Notes: generated from the letters alone by a model not told the origin. 64,000 bases of DNA from Halanaerobium kushneri (GCF_900156285.1 NZ_FTNC01000004.1:1-64000), one strand, 5' to 3'; positions 44,144 through 53,115 are shown, counted from the stretch's first letter. Program-made: numbers and translations.

Positions 44144-44623
44144 TTAAAACTCTATCCCTCCGGTAGTTATAATACCCGCATCTCCAAAAGGAACTAAATC
44201 CAGACGGAAAGGTTCTCTTCTTAAGCCAATACTGAAAACTGCCCCGGGAAAAGTTGTCATTTGATGCATCCAGGTAGTATATTTTCCGTTTTCATCATCA
44301 TAACCATCGACTATACCATAGGTAAATTTAGCTGTAAACTCTGTGCTGCCAATTGAGAACAGATGGTAGTTTGTTCCCCGGTAAATATAAATTGTGTCCT
44401 GGTCATAGCTGTTTTTGAAAAAGGCAATACCATCTAAGTCATTATTGGCATAGTGTCTTTCCAGTCCAATGAGATGCTGCTGGTTATTCTGATAGTCTCT
44501 TTGATTGAAATGCTGGGTAAAAAAACTTGTCTGCAGGTAATAGTTTTCTATTTCAGCTGCAGCAGCAGGAGCTGCCAGGATTAAAATAATTAATCCAGTC
44601 AGGATCAAGATTTTAAGCCGCAT
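44144..44623 (-). CDS. Small secreted protein, probably an 8-stranded outer-membrane barrel
   Basis: 159 residues. A signal peptide (cut near APAAAAE) precedes a beta-rich body. YYLQTSFFTQHFNQRDYQNN, LIGLERHYANNDLDGIAFFK and TIYIYRGTNYHLFSI have the alternating pattern of barrel strands. The end TTGGIEF has a terminal aromatic residue. The HLIGLE-NSYxQ-T-YIYRG arrangement resembles small outer-membrane enzymes and channels, but I cannot name the family. AGGAGG precedes ATG 44623. It lies 36 bp after the DUF2330-like gene on the same strand and is probably cotranscribed with it. Confidence 0.6.
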   Translation of the reverse strand: MRLKILILTGLIILILAAPAAAAEIENYYLQTSFFTQHFNQRDYQNNQQHLIGLERHYANNDLDGIAFFKNSYDQDTIYIYRGTNYHLFSIGSTEFTAKFTYGIVDGYDDENGKYTTWMHQMTTFPGAVFSIGLRREPFRLDLVPFGDAGIITTGGIEF

Positions 44624-44659
44624 TAAGATACCTCCTCTAAATTTTTAGAGGTTTAAAAT

Positions 44660-46003
44660 TTACCTGTCTTCCAGCCAGAAGCGAGTTCTAGAGTTGTTTA
44701 AATTTCCTTCACTGCTTAGAGCAATACCACTGTACGGCTTCCAGCCTACAATTTCCGTTACATAAAAGACATCTTTAATTTCTACCATGACCGGCATCCT
44801 GTCTATTGGGTCACGCATAGAAATATTTGCACTTTTACTTCTGTACCCTTTTATTTTAACAGATTTTCCTTCAGCTGCAAAATTTGTGAGCAAATTTCCC
44901 TCTGCAGCATTAAATAGCACATGTCCCTTTACTGAAGGAGCCATCCAGGGATACATTCTGCTGCCCATTCTCATTTCAACTTTACCTTCAATTGTCTCAA
45001 TTGCTTTTTTACTTTGATAAGGATAATCCTGATCTACCCTATAATCCAGATAGGTGGTACCCTGATAAACAATTTTATTTTCTAATAATGCCCCCAGATT
45101 TTGATCAACTAACAAGTCCTGGTTAAAGTTTGCCAGATCATCTTTAATGACCCAATTTAAAAGTTTAATATCTTTGGTTTCCTGTTTCAGCTGATCAATA
45201 TCATCAATAAAGAGGTCGGCTATAGATGTTGAAATATAAGCGCTTTCTCCATAAGTCAAATTAACAGCTGGTGTCATTTCTGTAATTTGATTTTTGCTAA
45301 TTCCATTGTAATTAACGAGATTTTGATCAGTTAAAATCAGAAGGCTGATTTCGCTGATTCCGCGGTCAGATTTTGTAATTTCTAGAGGATAATATAGTTC
45401 ATCTGTTTTAAATTGATAGGAAACAGCCTCGTTAATTTTGGGATCAGGTCCAACTTCAACAGTGTCAAAAACAAAGTAGTTGTAGCCGCGATTGATATAG
45501 TTATTGATTGTGTTTTTAAGTTCTCTGGGAATGACTGGATTTTGTTCGCCTTTTTCTTGCAGGTAGTCATTAACCCAGCTGACAAAGTAATTTTGATTTA
45601 AAACTTTTACAACCGTAATATCGTGGGAGCCAATTACTATTTCTTCTTTTATTTCGGCAGCAGGAGCTTCCGTTTCGGTGCTCCTCAGGACTGGCTGTCT
45701 CAAATCGTTAAAGACTTCCTGAAAAACAAATTCATTGGCTCGTCTTAAGACATCACGACTGGATTTCTTGACTTCAGGCTCGGCCGGTAAAGGTAATACC
45801 TGCAGTACCTTTGTTGCTTTAGAAGCATATAATTCGGTTGATAAAATTAAAATTTCTTCATCCCCGTTCCAGGCAATTAGAGCATCCTGGGCTGGCTCAA
45901 AAATTTGCACTCCTTCAATAAAGGGGATAGAGCCTCTGTCTGCAAAAGCGCCTGTAGAAACTAATAGTAAAAAGATAAATAATAGAATAATGGTTTTTTT
46001 CAA
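44660..46003 (-). CDS. Secreted DUF2330-like protein
   Basis: About 447 residues from TTG 46003, which has GAGGAGGGA upstream; the frame is open further but without a ribosome-binding site. A signal peptide (LKKTIILLFIFLLLVSTGAF) precedes QDALIAWNGDEEILILSTEL and VLQVLPLPAEPEVKK. This matches the start of DUF2330 proteins, exported domains of unknown function. The centre and C-terminus (GLLxx strands, YPWMAPSVKGHVLFNAAEGN) are beta-rich and without a recognised motif. It is followed by a barrel-like gene in the same operon. Confidence 0.6.
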   Translation of the reverse strand: MKKTIILLFIFLLLVSTGAFADRGSIPFIEGVQIFEPAQDALIAWNGDEEILILSTELYASKATKVLQVLPLPAEPEVKKSSRDVLRRANEFVFQEVFNDLRQPVLRSTETEAPAAEIKEEIVIGSHDITVVKVLNQNYFVSWVNDYLQEKGEQNPVIPRELKNTINNYINRGYNYFVFDTVEVGPDPKINEAVSYQFKTDELYYPLEITKSDRGISEISLLILTDQNLVNYNGISKNQITEMTPAVNLTYGESAYISTSIADLFIDDIDQLKQETKDIKLLNWVIKDDLANFNQDLLVDQNLGALLENKIVYQGTTYLDYRVDQDYPYQSKKAIETIEGKVEMRMGSRMYPWMAPSVKGHVLFNAAEGNLLTNFAAEGKSVKIKGYRSKSANISMRDPIDRMPVMVEIKDVFYVTEIVGWKPYSGIALSSEGNLNNSRTRFWLEDR

Positions 46004-46143
46004 GATTATCCCTCCTCTAATTCTCATATGATATACTTCTCCAACTATAGATTTTTTTCCTGCCTGCAGCAACAAAATTTATAGAGACTTAGCCTGTTAA
46101 TATTCAGTTTTTGTGATATAATTGCAAGAGAGAGGTGACAAAT

Positions 46144-46818
46144 ATGGACTTATTTACTCTAGCAGCCCCAATTTTTGATCTGGCTATGAAAATATCAGGA
46201 CATGAGAAAGTTTTAGTCGAGCTGGGAAATAGGATAAAAAAAGATGAGTTAAAAAGACATTCCAGTGACAGGCAAAATAGCTTTAATTTAAATCAGACAG
46301 CAGACAGCTCTGAACAGGAATTGGAAGCTGAACAGCCAGAAATTAAGTTGCTTGATCTGGGAGGAGGAACAGGAGAACTTGTTAGATATCTGCCCGGGAA
46401 CATTACAGTTACAATTGCTGACCCTTCGCAGGCCATGCTCGCTGAGGGGAGGAAAAAAGATTTTAAACAGCAGGTTAACCATGTGCTGGCCGATGGTGCT
46501 GATCTGCCATTTGACAGTGATTCTTTTGATTACCTGACAATTTCTGATGCACTGCATCACTTTCGCAGAGTGGATTCTGCTTTAAATGAAGCAGCAAGGG
46601 TGCTCAAACCGGGAGGAAAACTATATATATTAGAATTTGATCCAACTACCTTTTTTACCAGAGTTATTATTTTTTTCGAAAAATTGGCTGGAGAGCCGGT
46701 TAATTTTTATCAGCCAGAAAAACTGACCGAAATGCTGGCTCGAAATGAGCTCAAAATAGAGCATCAATATCTCAATAAATCCCTCTATATTATTACTGCA
46801 AAAAAACGGCTTAAATAA
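46144..46818 (+). CDS. Class I SAM-dependent methyltransferase (UbiE-like)
   Basis: About 224 residues from ATG 46144, with AGAGAGGTGA upstream. LLDLGGGTGELVRYLPGNIT is SAM motif I. IADPSQAMLAEGRKK and LADGADLPFDSDSFDYLTIS are motifs II and III, and HFRRVDSALNEAARVLKPGG completes the fold. A stretch of about 30 polar residues (SSDRQNSFNLNQTADSSEQE) is inserted before motif I. The substrate is unknown. It stands alone between the DUF2330-like gene (divergent) and the PFOR gene. Confidence 0.88.
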   Translation: MDLFTLAAPIFDLAMKISGHEKVLVELGNRIKKDELKRHSSDRQNSFNLNQTADSSEQELEAEQPEIKLLDLGGGTGELVRYLPGNITVTIADPSQAMLAEGRKKDFKQQVNHVLADGADLPFDSDSFDYLTISDALHHFRRVDSALNEAARVLKPGGKLYILEFDPTTFFTRVIIFFEKLAGEPVNFYQPEKLTEMLARNELKIEHQYLNKSLYIITAKKRLK

Positions 46819-46910
46819 AGTAAAATCAAGGCATCTTGAATAGTGCGCTTATTTAAAGAATTCTAATAATTTCGAATACCGGAAAATGGTCAATAAAAGA
46901 TGTGAAATAT

Positions 46911-46939
46911 TTGACAGCAGAATTGTAAAGTATTATACT
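46911..46939 (+). promoter_or_regulatory. Strong promoter of the PFOR gene
   Basis: TTGACA (46911-46916), 17 bp, TATACT (46934-46939), 55 bp before the start codon, followed by AGGAGGG. Consistent with a highly expressed central metabolic enzyme. Confidence 0.75.
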
Positions 46940-46993
46940 TAAAGAGGAAATAAATAATAAAAATTTACCTTATTAATAGGAGGGAAAGTTATA

Positions 46994-49900
46994 ATGGCAA
47001 AACAAATGAAGACCATGGATGGAAACACTGCTGCAGCTCATGTGGCTTATGCATTTACAGACGTAGCAGCTATCTATCCTATTACTCCTTCATCTCCAAT
47101 GGCTGAATTAGTTGACGCATGGAGTGCTAATGGTCGTAAAAATATTTTCGGCCAGGAAGTAAAGTTGACTGAAATGCAGTCTGAGGGAGGAGCATCTGGT
47201 GCAGTACATGGTTCCTTGGTGGCAGGAGCTTTGACAACTACTTTCACAGCTTCTCAGGGATTATTATTGATGCTGCCTAATATGTATAAGATTGCCGGAG
47301 AACAGTTGCCCGGAGTTTTTCATGTTAGTGCACGTACTGTTGCTACACATGCTCTATCGATCTTTGGTGATCACTCTGATGTAATGGCTGCCCGTCAAAC
47401 AGGTACAGCTATGTTAGCTTCCGGAAGTGTTCAGGAAGTTATGGACTTAGCTGGTGTTGCTCATCTGGCATCTATTAAATCAAGTTTACCATTCGTACAT
47501 TTCTTTGATGGTTTTAGAACCTCTCATGAATATCAAAAAATAGAGGTTATGGATTATGATGATCTGGAAGGATTGGTTGATTACGGAAAGATCAGTGAAT
47601 TCAGACACAGAGCATTAAATCCTGAACGCCCTGTAACAATGGGTACAGCTCAAAACCCAGATATTTTCTTCCAGGCGCGTGAAGCTTGTAATAGTTTCTA
47701 TGATGCAGTTCCGGATATTGTAGAAGAATATATGCAGGAAATTTCAGAATTGACAGGTAGAGAATATCATCCATTTAACTATGTAGGTGCAGAAGATGCT
47801 AAATATGTAGTAGTGGCTATGGGTTCTGTAACAGATACTATCGAAGAAACTGTTAAGTACTTAGTAGATCAAGGAGAAAAAGTTGGTCTGATTAAAGTAA
47901 GATTATATCGTCCATTCTCCGAAAAATACTTCATGAAGGCTCTTCCAGAAACTGCTGAGAAGATTGCTGTATTAGATAGAACTAAAGAACCTGGTGCAGT
48001 AGGGGAACCACTTTATGAAGATGTAAGATCATTATTCTACGATCACGAAAAGCGCCCTGTTATAGTTGGCGGACGCTACGGTTTAAGTTCTAAGGATACT
48101 ACTCCTACACAGATTAACGCTGTATTTGAGAATCTTAGAAAAGATGAGCCAAAAGATCACTTTACAATTGGAATTAAAGATGATGTTACAAATACGAATC
48201 TTGAACTTACAAAACATATTAATACTTCTCCAGAAGGTACAGTTCGCTGCAAGTTCTGGGGTCTTGGTTCTGACGGTACTGTTGGAGCTAACAAAAATGC
48301 GATCAAGATTATTGGTGACAATACAGATAAATATGCTCAGGCATACTTCTCTTATGACTCCAAAAAATCTGGTGGTGTAACTGTTTCTCACTTAAGATTT
48401 GGTGATGAGCCAATTAAGTCAACTTACTTAATTGATCAAGCAGATTATGTTGCCTGCCATAACGAATCTTATGTAGATAAGTTTGATATGGTTGAAGATC
48501 TACATGATGGCGGAAACTTTGTACTTAACTGTACCTGGTCAGCTGATGAGCTGGACGAAAATCTTCCTGCGAAAATGAAAAAGTATATTGCTGATCATAA
48601 CATTAATCTCTACACAATTAATGCTGTAGATATTGCTCAGGAAGTTGGTTTAGGACAGAGAATCAATATGGTAATGCAGACTGCTTTCTTTAAAGTAGCT
48701 GACATTATTCCTGTTGATGAAGCTGTTGAATATCTAAAAGAAGCTATTCAAAAATCTTATGGTCATAAAGGTGATAAGATTGTTGAAATGAATAATAAAG
48801 CAGTAGATAAGGCTCTAGATGCATTAGTTAAAATTGATGTACCAGCCGAATGGTCTAGTGCTGAAACTGCTGAGAAGGAAGAGGAAGAAGACGTGCCAGA
48901 ATTTGTTAAGAATGTACTTAAGGTTGTTAATGCACAAAAAGGTGATGAATTACCTGTAAGCACATTTATTGGCCGTGAAGATGGACACTTCCCTCCAGGA
49001 CTTTCTAAATACGAAAAACGTGGTATTGCAATTAATGTACCTGACTGGTTAAGTGACAAATGTATTCAGTGTAACCAGTGTTCATTAGCATGTCCACATG
49101 CTGTAATTAGACCTTTCTTATTAGATGAAGAAGAAGCTGCAAACGCTCCAGAAGGATTTGAAACTCTTGATGCTCGCGGTAAACAGCTGGAAGGATTGCA
49201 GTATAAGATTCAGGTAAGCCCTTATGATTGTACAGGTTGTGGTGTTTGTGCTGATGTTTGTCCTGTTGATGCATTAGAGATGACTCCTTTTGCAGAAATG
49301 GTAGAAAAAGATGCAGACAACTGGGATTATGCTATTAACGAAATTTCTATTAAGGATGACTTAATGGATCCTGTTAATATCAAAGGTAGTCAGTTCCAGG
49401 AACCACTACTTGAGTTCCACGGTGCTTGTGCAGGTTGTGGAGAAACAGCTTATGCTAAATTGGTAACTCAGTTATTTGGAGACAGAATGCTGATTGCTAA
49501 CGCTACAGGTTGTTCTTCAATCTGGGGTGGATCTGCTCCTGTATCTGTTTACTCTACTAACCCAGAAGGCCACGGACCAGCCTGGGCCAACTCCTTATTT
49601 GAGGATAACGCCGAGTATGGTTATGGTATGTATCTGGCTAATGAGCAGATTAGAGCTAAGATTGCTGACCTGATGGAAGAAGCAATTGAGCTTGATTTAG
49701 ATTCAGAACTAACAGAGCTAATGAAAGAAATGTTAGATAACTATAATGACGGCGAGAAAACTAAAGAAATCAAGAAGAAAATGATGCCTTTACTCGCTAA
49801 GTACAGTGAAAACGAAGTAATTGCTGAGATTGTTGACCGTAAAGAGTTTATTACTAAGAAATCTCAGTGGATTATTGGTGGAGACGGCTGGGCTTATGAT

Positions 49901-50524
49901 ATCGGTTACGGAGGATTAGACCACGTTATCGCTTCTGGTGATGATGTAAATGTATTAATCTTTGATACAGAGGTTTATTCTAACACCGGTGGACAGTCCT
50001 CTAAAGCTACTCCTACTGCTGCAGCTGCTAAGTTCGCTGCTTCTGGTAAGAAGATTAAGAAGAAGGACTTAGGACAGATGGCTATGACTTATGGTTATGT
50101 TTATGTTGCTCAGATTTCTCTGGGTGCCAACATGAACCAGGCAATCAAAGCTATCGCAGAAGCTGAAGCATATGATGGACCTTCCATCATTATCGCTTAT
50201 GCTCCCTGTATTTCACATGGACTCAAAAAAGGTATGGGCTGTAGTGTTAGTCAGGAGAAAGATGCAGTTAAATCTGGATACTGGCACCTATTCCGCTTCA
50301 ACCCAGATCTTAAAGAAGAAGGAAAGAATCCATTTAGTCTGGATTCCAAAGAACCTACTGAAAGCTTCAGAGACTTTATTCTTAGTGAGGTACGTTTCTC
50401 CTCTCTACAGAAGACATTCCCTGAAATTGCAGAGGATCTCTTTGAAAAATCTGAACAGGATGCAAAAGAACGCTATCAGTCTTACAAGAGACTTGAGCAG
50501 GCTTATGCTCCTGAAGAAGAGTAA
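46994..50524 (+). CDS. nifJ: Pyruvate:ferredoxin (flavodoxin) oxidoreductase, single-chain
   Basis: 1176 residues, the usual length. The N-terminal domain starts MKTMDGNTAAAHVAYAFTDV and contains YPITPSSPMAELVDAW. The ferredoxin domain carries CIQCNQCSLACPHAVIRP (about 690) and CTGCGVCADVCPVDALEM (about 745). The thiamine domain has EFHGACAGCGETAYAKL and NATGCSSIWGGSAP. IFDTEVYSNTGGQSSKATPT is the TPP/Mg loop. It converts pyruvate and CoA to acetyl-CoA, CO2 and reduced ferredoxin. It indicates a fermentative anaerobe. The codon use looks more optimised than in neighbours (many CTT/GGT/GCT), in line with its promoter. Confidence 0.98.
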   Translation: MAKQMKTMDGNTAAAHVAYAFTDVAAIYPITPSSPMAELVDAWSANGRKNIFGQEVKLTEMQSEGGASGAVHGSLVAGALTTTFTASQGLLLMLPNMYKIAGEQLPGVFHVSARTVATHALSIFGDHSDVMAARQTGTAMLASGSVQEVMDLAGVAHLASIKSSLPFVHFFDGFRTSHEYQKIEVMDYDDLEGLVDYGKISEFRHRALNPERPVTMGTAQNPDIFFQAREACNSFYDAVPDIVEEYMQEISELTGREYHPFNYVGAEDAKYVVVAMGSVTDTIEETVKYLVDQGEKVGLIKVRLYRPFSEKYFMKALPETAEKIAVLDRTKEPGAVGEPLYEDVRSLFYDHEKRPVIVGGRYGLSSKDTTPTQINAVFENLRKDEPKDHFTIGIKDDVTNTNLELTKHINTSPEGTVRCKFWGLGSDGTVGANKNAIKIIGDNTDKYAQAYFSYDSKKSGGVTVSHLRFGDEPIKSTYLIDQADYVACHNESYVDKFDMVEDLHDGGNFVLNCTWSADELDENLPAKMKKYIADHNINLYTINAVDIAQEVGLGQRINMVMQTAFFKVADIIPVDEAVEYLKEAIQKSYGHKGDKIVEMNNKAVDKALDALVKIDVPAEWSSAETAEKEEEEDVPEFVKNVLKVVNAQKGDELPVSTFIGREDGHFPPGLSKYEKRGIAINVPDWLSDKCIQCNQCSLACPHAVIRPFLLDEEEAANAPEGFETLDARGKQLEGLQYKIQVSPYDCTGCGVCADVCPVDALEMTPFAEMVEKDADNWDYAINEISIKDDLMDPVNIKGSQFQEPLLEFHGACAGCGETAYAKLVTQLFGDRMLIANATGCSSIWGGSAPVSVYSTNPEGHGPAWANSLFEDNAEYGYGMYLANEQIRAKIADLMEEAIELDLDSELTELMKEMLDNYNDGEKTKEIKKKMMPLLAKYSENEVIAEIVDRKEFITKKSQWIIGGDGWAYDIGYGGLDHVIASGDDVNVLIFDTEVYSNTGGQSSKATPTAAAAKFAASGKKIKKKDLGQMAMTYGYVYVAQISLGANMNQAIKAIAEAEAYDGPSIIIAYAPCISHGLKKGMGCSVSQEKDAVKSGYWHLFRFNPDLKEEGKNPFSLDSKEPTESFRDFILSEVRFSSLQKTFPEIAEDLFEKSEQDAKERYQSYKRLEQAYAPEEE

Positions 50525-50561
50525 TAAAATAGCTTAAAAATAAATAAAAGAGCAAGGATAA

Positions 50562-50592
50562 AAGACCAGCGGGACGCCGCTGGTCTTTTTTT
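50562..50592 (+). terminator. Terminator of the PFOR gene
   Basis: AAGACCAGCG pairs with CGCTGGTCTT around GGACGC-type bases and is followed by TTTTTT. The next element is repeat copy C, which begins 1 bp later. Confidence 0.92.
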
Positions 50593-50630
50593 TAACGTAC
50601 TGGTGCCGTGTACCACCCGAGTTTTGTCTT
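50593..50630 (+). repeat. 38-nt palindromic repeat, copy C, upstream of the Y1 transposase
   Basis: It contains TGCCGTGTACCACCCGA, shared exactly with copy B, and aligns without gaps to copies A, D and E. It lies between the PFOR terminator and the transposase gene, 114 bp before the transposase start. Confidence 0.75.
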
Positions 50631-50744
50631 ATTATGTCGAAAAGATAAGCGGATAAATTTTTTAATTAAATTGTAAAAATATTGAAATTATATAAATAAA
50701 AGTATATAATTAAACTGAAGCAAAAAAATAGAAGGGTGGTATTT

Positions 50745-51278
50745 ATGGTGCGCAAAAGAAGAGTCTGGTATCCTGGAGCAAAGTATCATATTACCTGTAG
50801 GGGGAATAAAAAAAGAACAATTTTTTTAGACAGGATTGATTTTAAAATATATATTAATATAATTAAAGAAATAAATAATAAATATCCATTTGTAATTCTA
50901 AGCTATTGTTTGATGCCTAACCATGTTCACCTGCATCTTAGAACTGAAGATATAGAAATCTGGAAAATTATGCAGGCTATTAACTGGCGTTATGCGCGTT
51001 ATTTTAACGAAAGATATAATACAGTAGGCCATGTATTCCAGGGTCGATATGGCTCAAAGATAATAGAAAATAATTACTACAATTTAATTGTAAATCGTTA
51101 TATTCATCTCAATCCGGTTAAAGATCAACTGGTCTTAAACCCCAAAGATTATCGCTGGAGCAGTTACAGGATCTATTTAGGAGAAGAAAAAAGTGAGTTA
51201 GTTAAAGAAGAGGAGATTCTAAACTATTTTGCTGGTGAAAGAAGTTTATATAATAAATTCATTATGGAATTTATTTAA
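50745..51278 (+). CDS. HUH/Y1 transposase of the REP-associated (RAYT/COG1943) type
   Basis: 177 residues from ATG 50745 (AAGGG at a good distance). The HUH motif is in YCLMPNHVHLHLR (about 70-82). RYIHLNPVKDQLVLNPKDYR contains the presumed catalytic tyrosine region, and YRWSSYRIYLG follows; HITCRGNKKRTIFLDRIDFK opens the domain. This is the domestic branch of IS200/IS605-like transposases, which move or maintain short palindromic repeats and lack flanking insertion-sequence ends. Its own repeat copy lies 114 bp upstream. The gene appears complete. Confidence 0.85.
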   Translation: MVRKRRVWYPGAKYHITCRGNKKRTIFLDRIDFKIYINIIKEINNKYPFVILSYCLMPNHVHLHLRTEDIEIWKIMQAINWRYARYFNERYNTVGHVFQGRYGSKIIENNYYNLIVNRYIHLNPVKDQLVLNPKDYRWSSYRIYLGEEKSELVKEEEILNYFAGERSLYNKFIMEFI

Positions 51279-51306
51279 GCCTTCAAACAATTTTACAAAG
51301 AAAAAA

Positions 51307-51342
51307 GGCTATTGAAATTTAATCAATAGCCCGCTGTTTTTA
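51307..51342 (+). terminator. Terminator after the transposase gene
   Basis: GGCTATTGA pairs with TCAATAGCC, and GCTGTTTTT follows. It may serve both the transposase and, from the other side, the convergent gene. Confidence 0.65.
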
Positions 51343-51384
51343 AAGATTTGAATAGTTTAGCTTTTTTGAAATTAATTTTAAATT

Positions 51385-51873
51385 CTAATTACCTTTACCA
51401 GGATTATTGCCTTTTCCCTTTCCAGAATTATTACCATTAACGGGATTCTTGTATTTGCCTTTAGCTTTTCCTTTTCCAGGATGATTATTTTGCATATAGT
51501 TATGAATCATATTTGAGAGACCTTGACCGGTCCAATCTTCATTATTTGCCTTGTAGGCTTTAATCCTTTGAGCCAGACCGCGACCAAAATTATCTCCATT
51601 ATAATTTTCATCATAGTCTCCATCATAATCGTCTTCAAATTCATCGTTATTATCTTCTAATTCTCCCAGAATTATTTTAATCATTCCCAGATCAATTTCT
51701 CCATAAATATCTACCATAGTGGTTAATTCATCTTTTAAGATAGTTTTTTGTTCCACTGTTAAGTCTAAATCATAGTCATTTAGATCAATATAGTCATCTT
51801 CAGCTGCCAGCAGTGGCAATGATAATGTGAGTATAATGATTAATACTGAAGTTGCAATTATTTTCATATTCAT
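51385..51873 (-). CDS. Secreted acidic protein with Gly-Lys/Asn-rich tail
   Basis: 162 residues. A signal peptide (cut near LAAED) is followed by a very acidic region (EDDYIDLNDYDLDLTVEQ and FEDDYDGDYDENYNGDN). The C-terminal 40 residues are basic and built from GK/NPGKG/NNSGKGKG units. Between them is a helical segment, GQGLSNMIHNYMQNNHPGKG. The charge flip from acidic core to basic tail suggests a cell-surface or polymer-binding role. I do not recognise it. AGGGAGG lies upstream of ATG 51873; ATG 51867 is an alternative. Confidence 0.6.
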   Translation of the reverse strand: MNMKIIATSVLIIILTLSLPLLAAEDDYIDLNDYDLDLTVEQKTILKDELTTMVDIYGEIDLGMIKIILGELEDNNDEFEDDYDGDYDENYNGDNFGRGLAQRIKAYKANNEDWTGQGLSNMIHNYMQNNHPGKGKAKGKYKNPVNGNNSGKGKGNNPGKGN

Positions 51874-52077
51874 AGTTTTACCTCCCTTACAAAATTATTC
51901 AGTTTATCTTATTTTTAATATAACACTAATTGAGCTTTAACTCAAATAATGGAGTGGTTTGTTGTTGATTTTACTAAATTCAAATCAGAATTAAATTATT
52001 ATAATTTAATTATTAAAGGATTGAAAATTATTATGCAGAATATAATATATAGATAGAAACTTATGGAGGTGAAGCTT

Positions 52078-52506
52078 TTGATTTTAAATTGGACAGGTGT
52101 CTTTCGTCTTATATTAGCTGCTATTATGGCAGCGTTAATCGGCTATGATAGAGAAAAGCAAAATAAAGCTGCAGGTATTAGAACAAATGTTATTGTTGCT
52201 GTTATTTCCTGTGTTATTATGATACTTTCAGTTGAAGTCGCAGAATCTAGTGGTTCATTAAGTGGTGTTCAGGGTGATCCAGCTCGGCTGGCAGCACAGG
52301 TTGTAAGTGGCATTGGATTTTTGGGAGCGGGTACTATTTTGAAACAGGAAGACAAAATTGAAGGCCTAACAACAGCAGCCAGCCTGTGGGGAGTTGCAGG
52401 TCTGGGTCTTGCGGTAGGCTATGGGTTATATGATATTTCGATAGCTGCAACTTTAATTATTTTTATTAGCTTAAGAGTAGCCCCTTCAGTTAAGAGACGG
52501 GTTTAG
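52078..52506 (+). CDS. MgtC/SapB-family membrane protein
   Basis: About 142 residues from TTG 52078, chosen because GGAGGTGA at 52065 is ideally placed. Four hydrophobic helices carry the family segments AALIGYDREKQNKAAGIRTN, VVSGIGFLGAGTILKQEDKI and GLTTAASLWGVAGLGLAVGY. Members modulate membrane energetics and acid or low-magnesium tolerance; some are just membrane proteins of unknown role. The C-terminal cytoplasmic ACT-like domain of longer MgtC proteins is absent. Confidence 0.9.
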   Translation: MILNWTGVFRLILAAIMAALIGYDREKQNKAAGIRTNVIVAVISCVIMILSVEVAESSGSLSGVQGDPARLAAQVVSGIGFLGAGTILKQEDKIEGLTTAASLWGVAGLGLAVGYGLYDISIAATLIIFISLRVAPSVKRRV

Positions 52507-52569
52507 TAACTGTTTACTAAACTTATGGAATTTTAATTGTTATTATTAAAGAGAAAAGATGGTATTTTT

Positions 52570-53115
52570 GTGAAGAAAAAGTATTTTACTTTATTAATTA
52601 TACTAGTGTTGGGTGGCTTAATTTTAGCTGCCTGCAGTAATGGCAGCAGTCCTTCTTTGAGAGGAAAAGTTTATTATAATAACACAGATTCCATGGTTTA
52701 TAATGCTGAGGTTTTACTTGATGGTCAGGTAAGAGATAAGACTGATTATTATGGTGAGTTTTATATTACCGGTTTGGAAAAAGACAGTTATACTTTAAGA
52801 ATTAGAAAAAAAGATGCTATTGAAGATTATGTAGAAACAGTTTATCCAAATGTTAATAATAATTTAATTATTAATGCTGTTCCGGTGGCAGATACAACAA
52901 TAATTAACGGTCAGGTCAATATAAGTAATAGAACAGAATATGAGGCATCAGGGATAAATAGTTCCAGTAATTTAAGATCTGCCTCTAATTTTAAAGATTT
53001 CAGTAAAGCAAAGATTGTTCAGGATGAAATAATTGTTAAATATGATAATTCAACTGTAACCAGTGCTTCAAATACGGTAAAAGAAGTTCAGGGATTAAAT
53101 ATTGCGAAAAAATAA
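52570..53115 (+). CDS. Lipoprotein subtilase, N-terminal part (interrupted by frame change)
   Basis: From GTG 52570 the frame encodes a lipoprotein signal peptide with lipobox LAAC (residues 18-21). A beta-sandwich domain of carboxypeptidase-regulatory type follows (about 30-100, LRGKVYYNNT... LDGQVRDKTDYYGEFYITGL), then the first strands of a propeptide (DEIIVKYDNSTVTSASNTVK). It stops at TAA 53113-53115, immediately after an A6 run (53107-53112). The downstream frame carries the rest of the propeptide and the protease. The ribosome-binding site is weak and an upstream TTG is possible. Treat it with the following entry as one gene. Confidence 0.75.
   Translation: MKKKYFTLLIILVLGGLILAACSNGSSPSLRGKVYYNNTDSMVYNAEVLLDGQVRDKTDYYGEFYITGLEKDSYTLRIRKKDAIEDYVETVYPNVNNNLIINAVPVADTTIINGQVNISNRTEYEASGINSSSNLRSASNFKDFSKAKIVQDEIIVKYDNSTVTSASNTVKEVQGLNIAKK

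Noticed and set aside
50600-50630. T-box-like motif
   Set aside because: The reverse strand of repeat copies B and C reads GGGTGGTACACGGC, close to the T-box AGGGTGGNACCGCG. The motif strand does not point at any aminoacyl-tRNA synthetase or amino-acid gene, lacks the remaining T-box parts, and the same sequence recurs as a dispersed repeat.
50745-51278. A complete IS200/IS605 insertion sequence
   Set aside because: No TnpB/IscB gene or clear insertion-sequence ends are seen; the single gene with a nearby palindrome fits the REP-associated type better.
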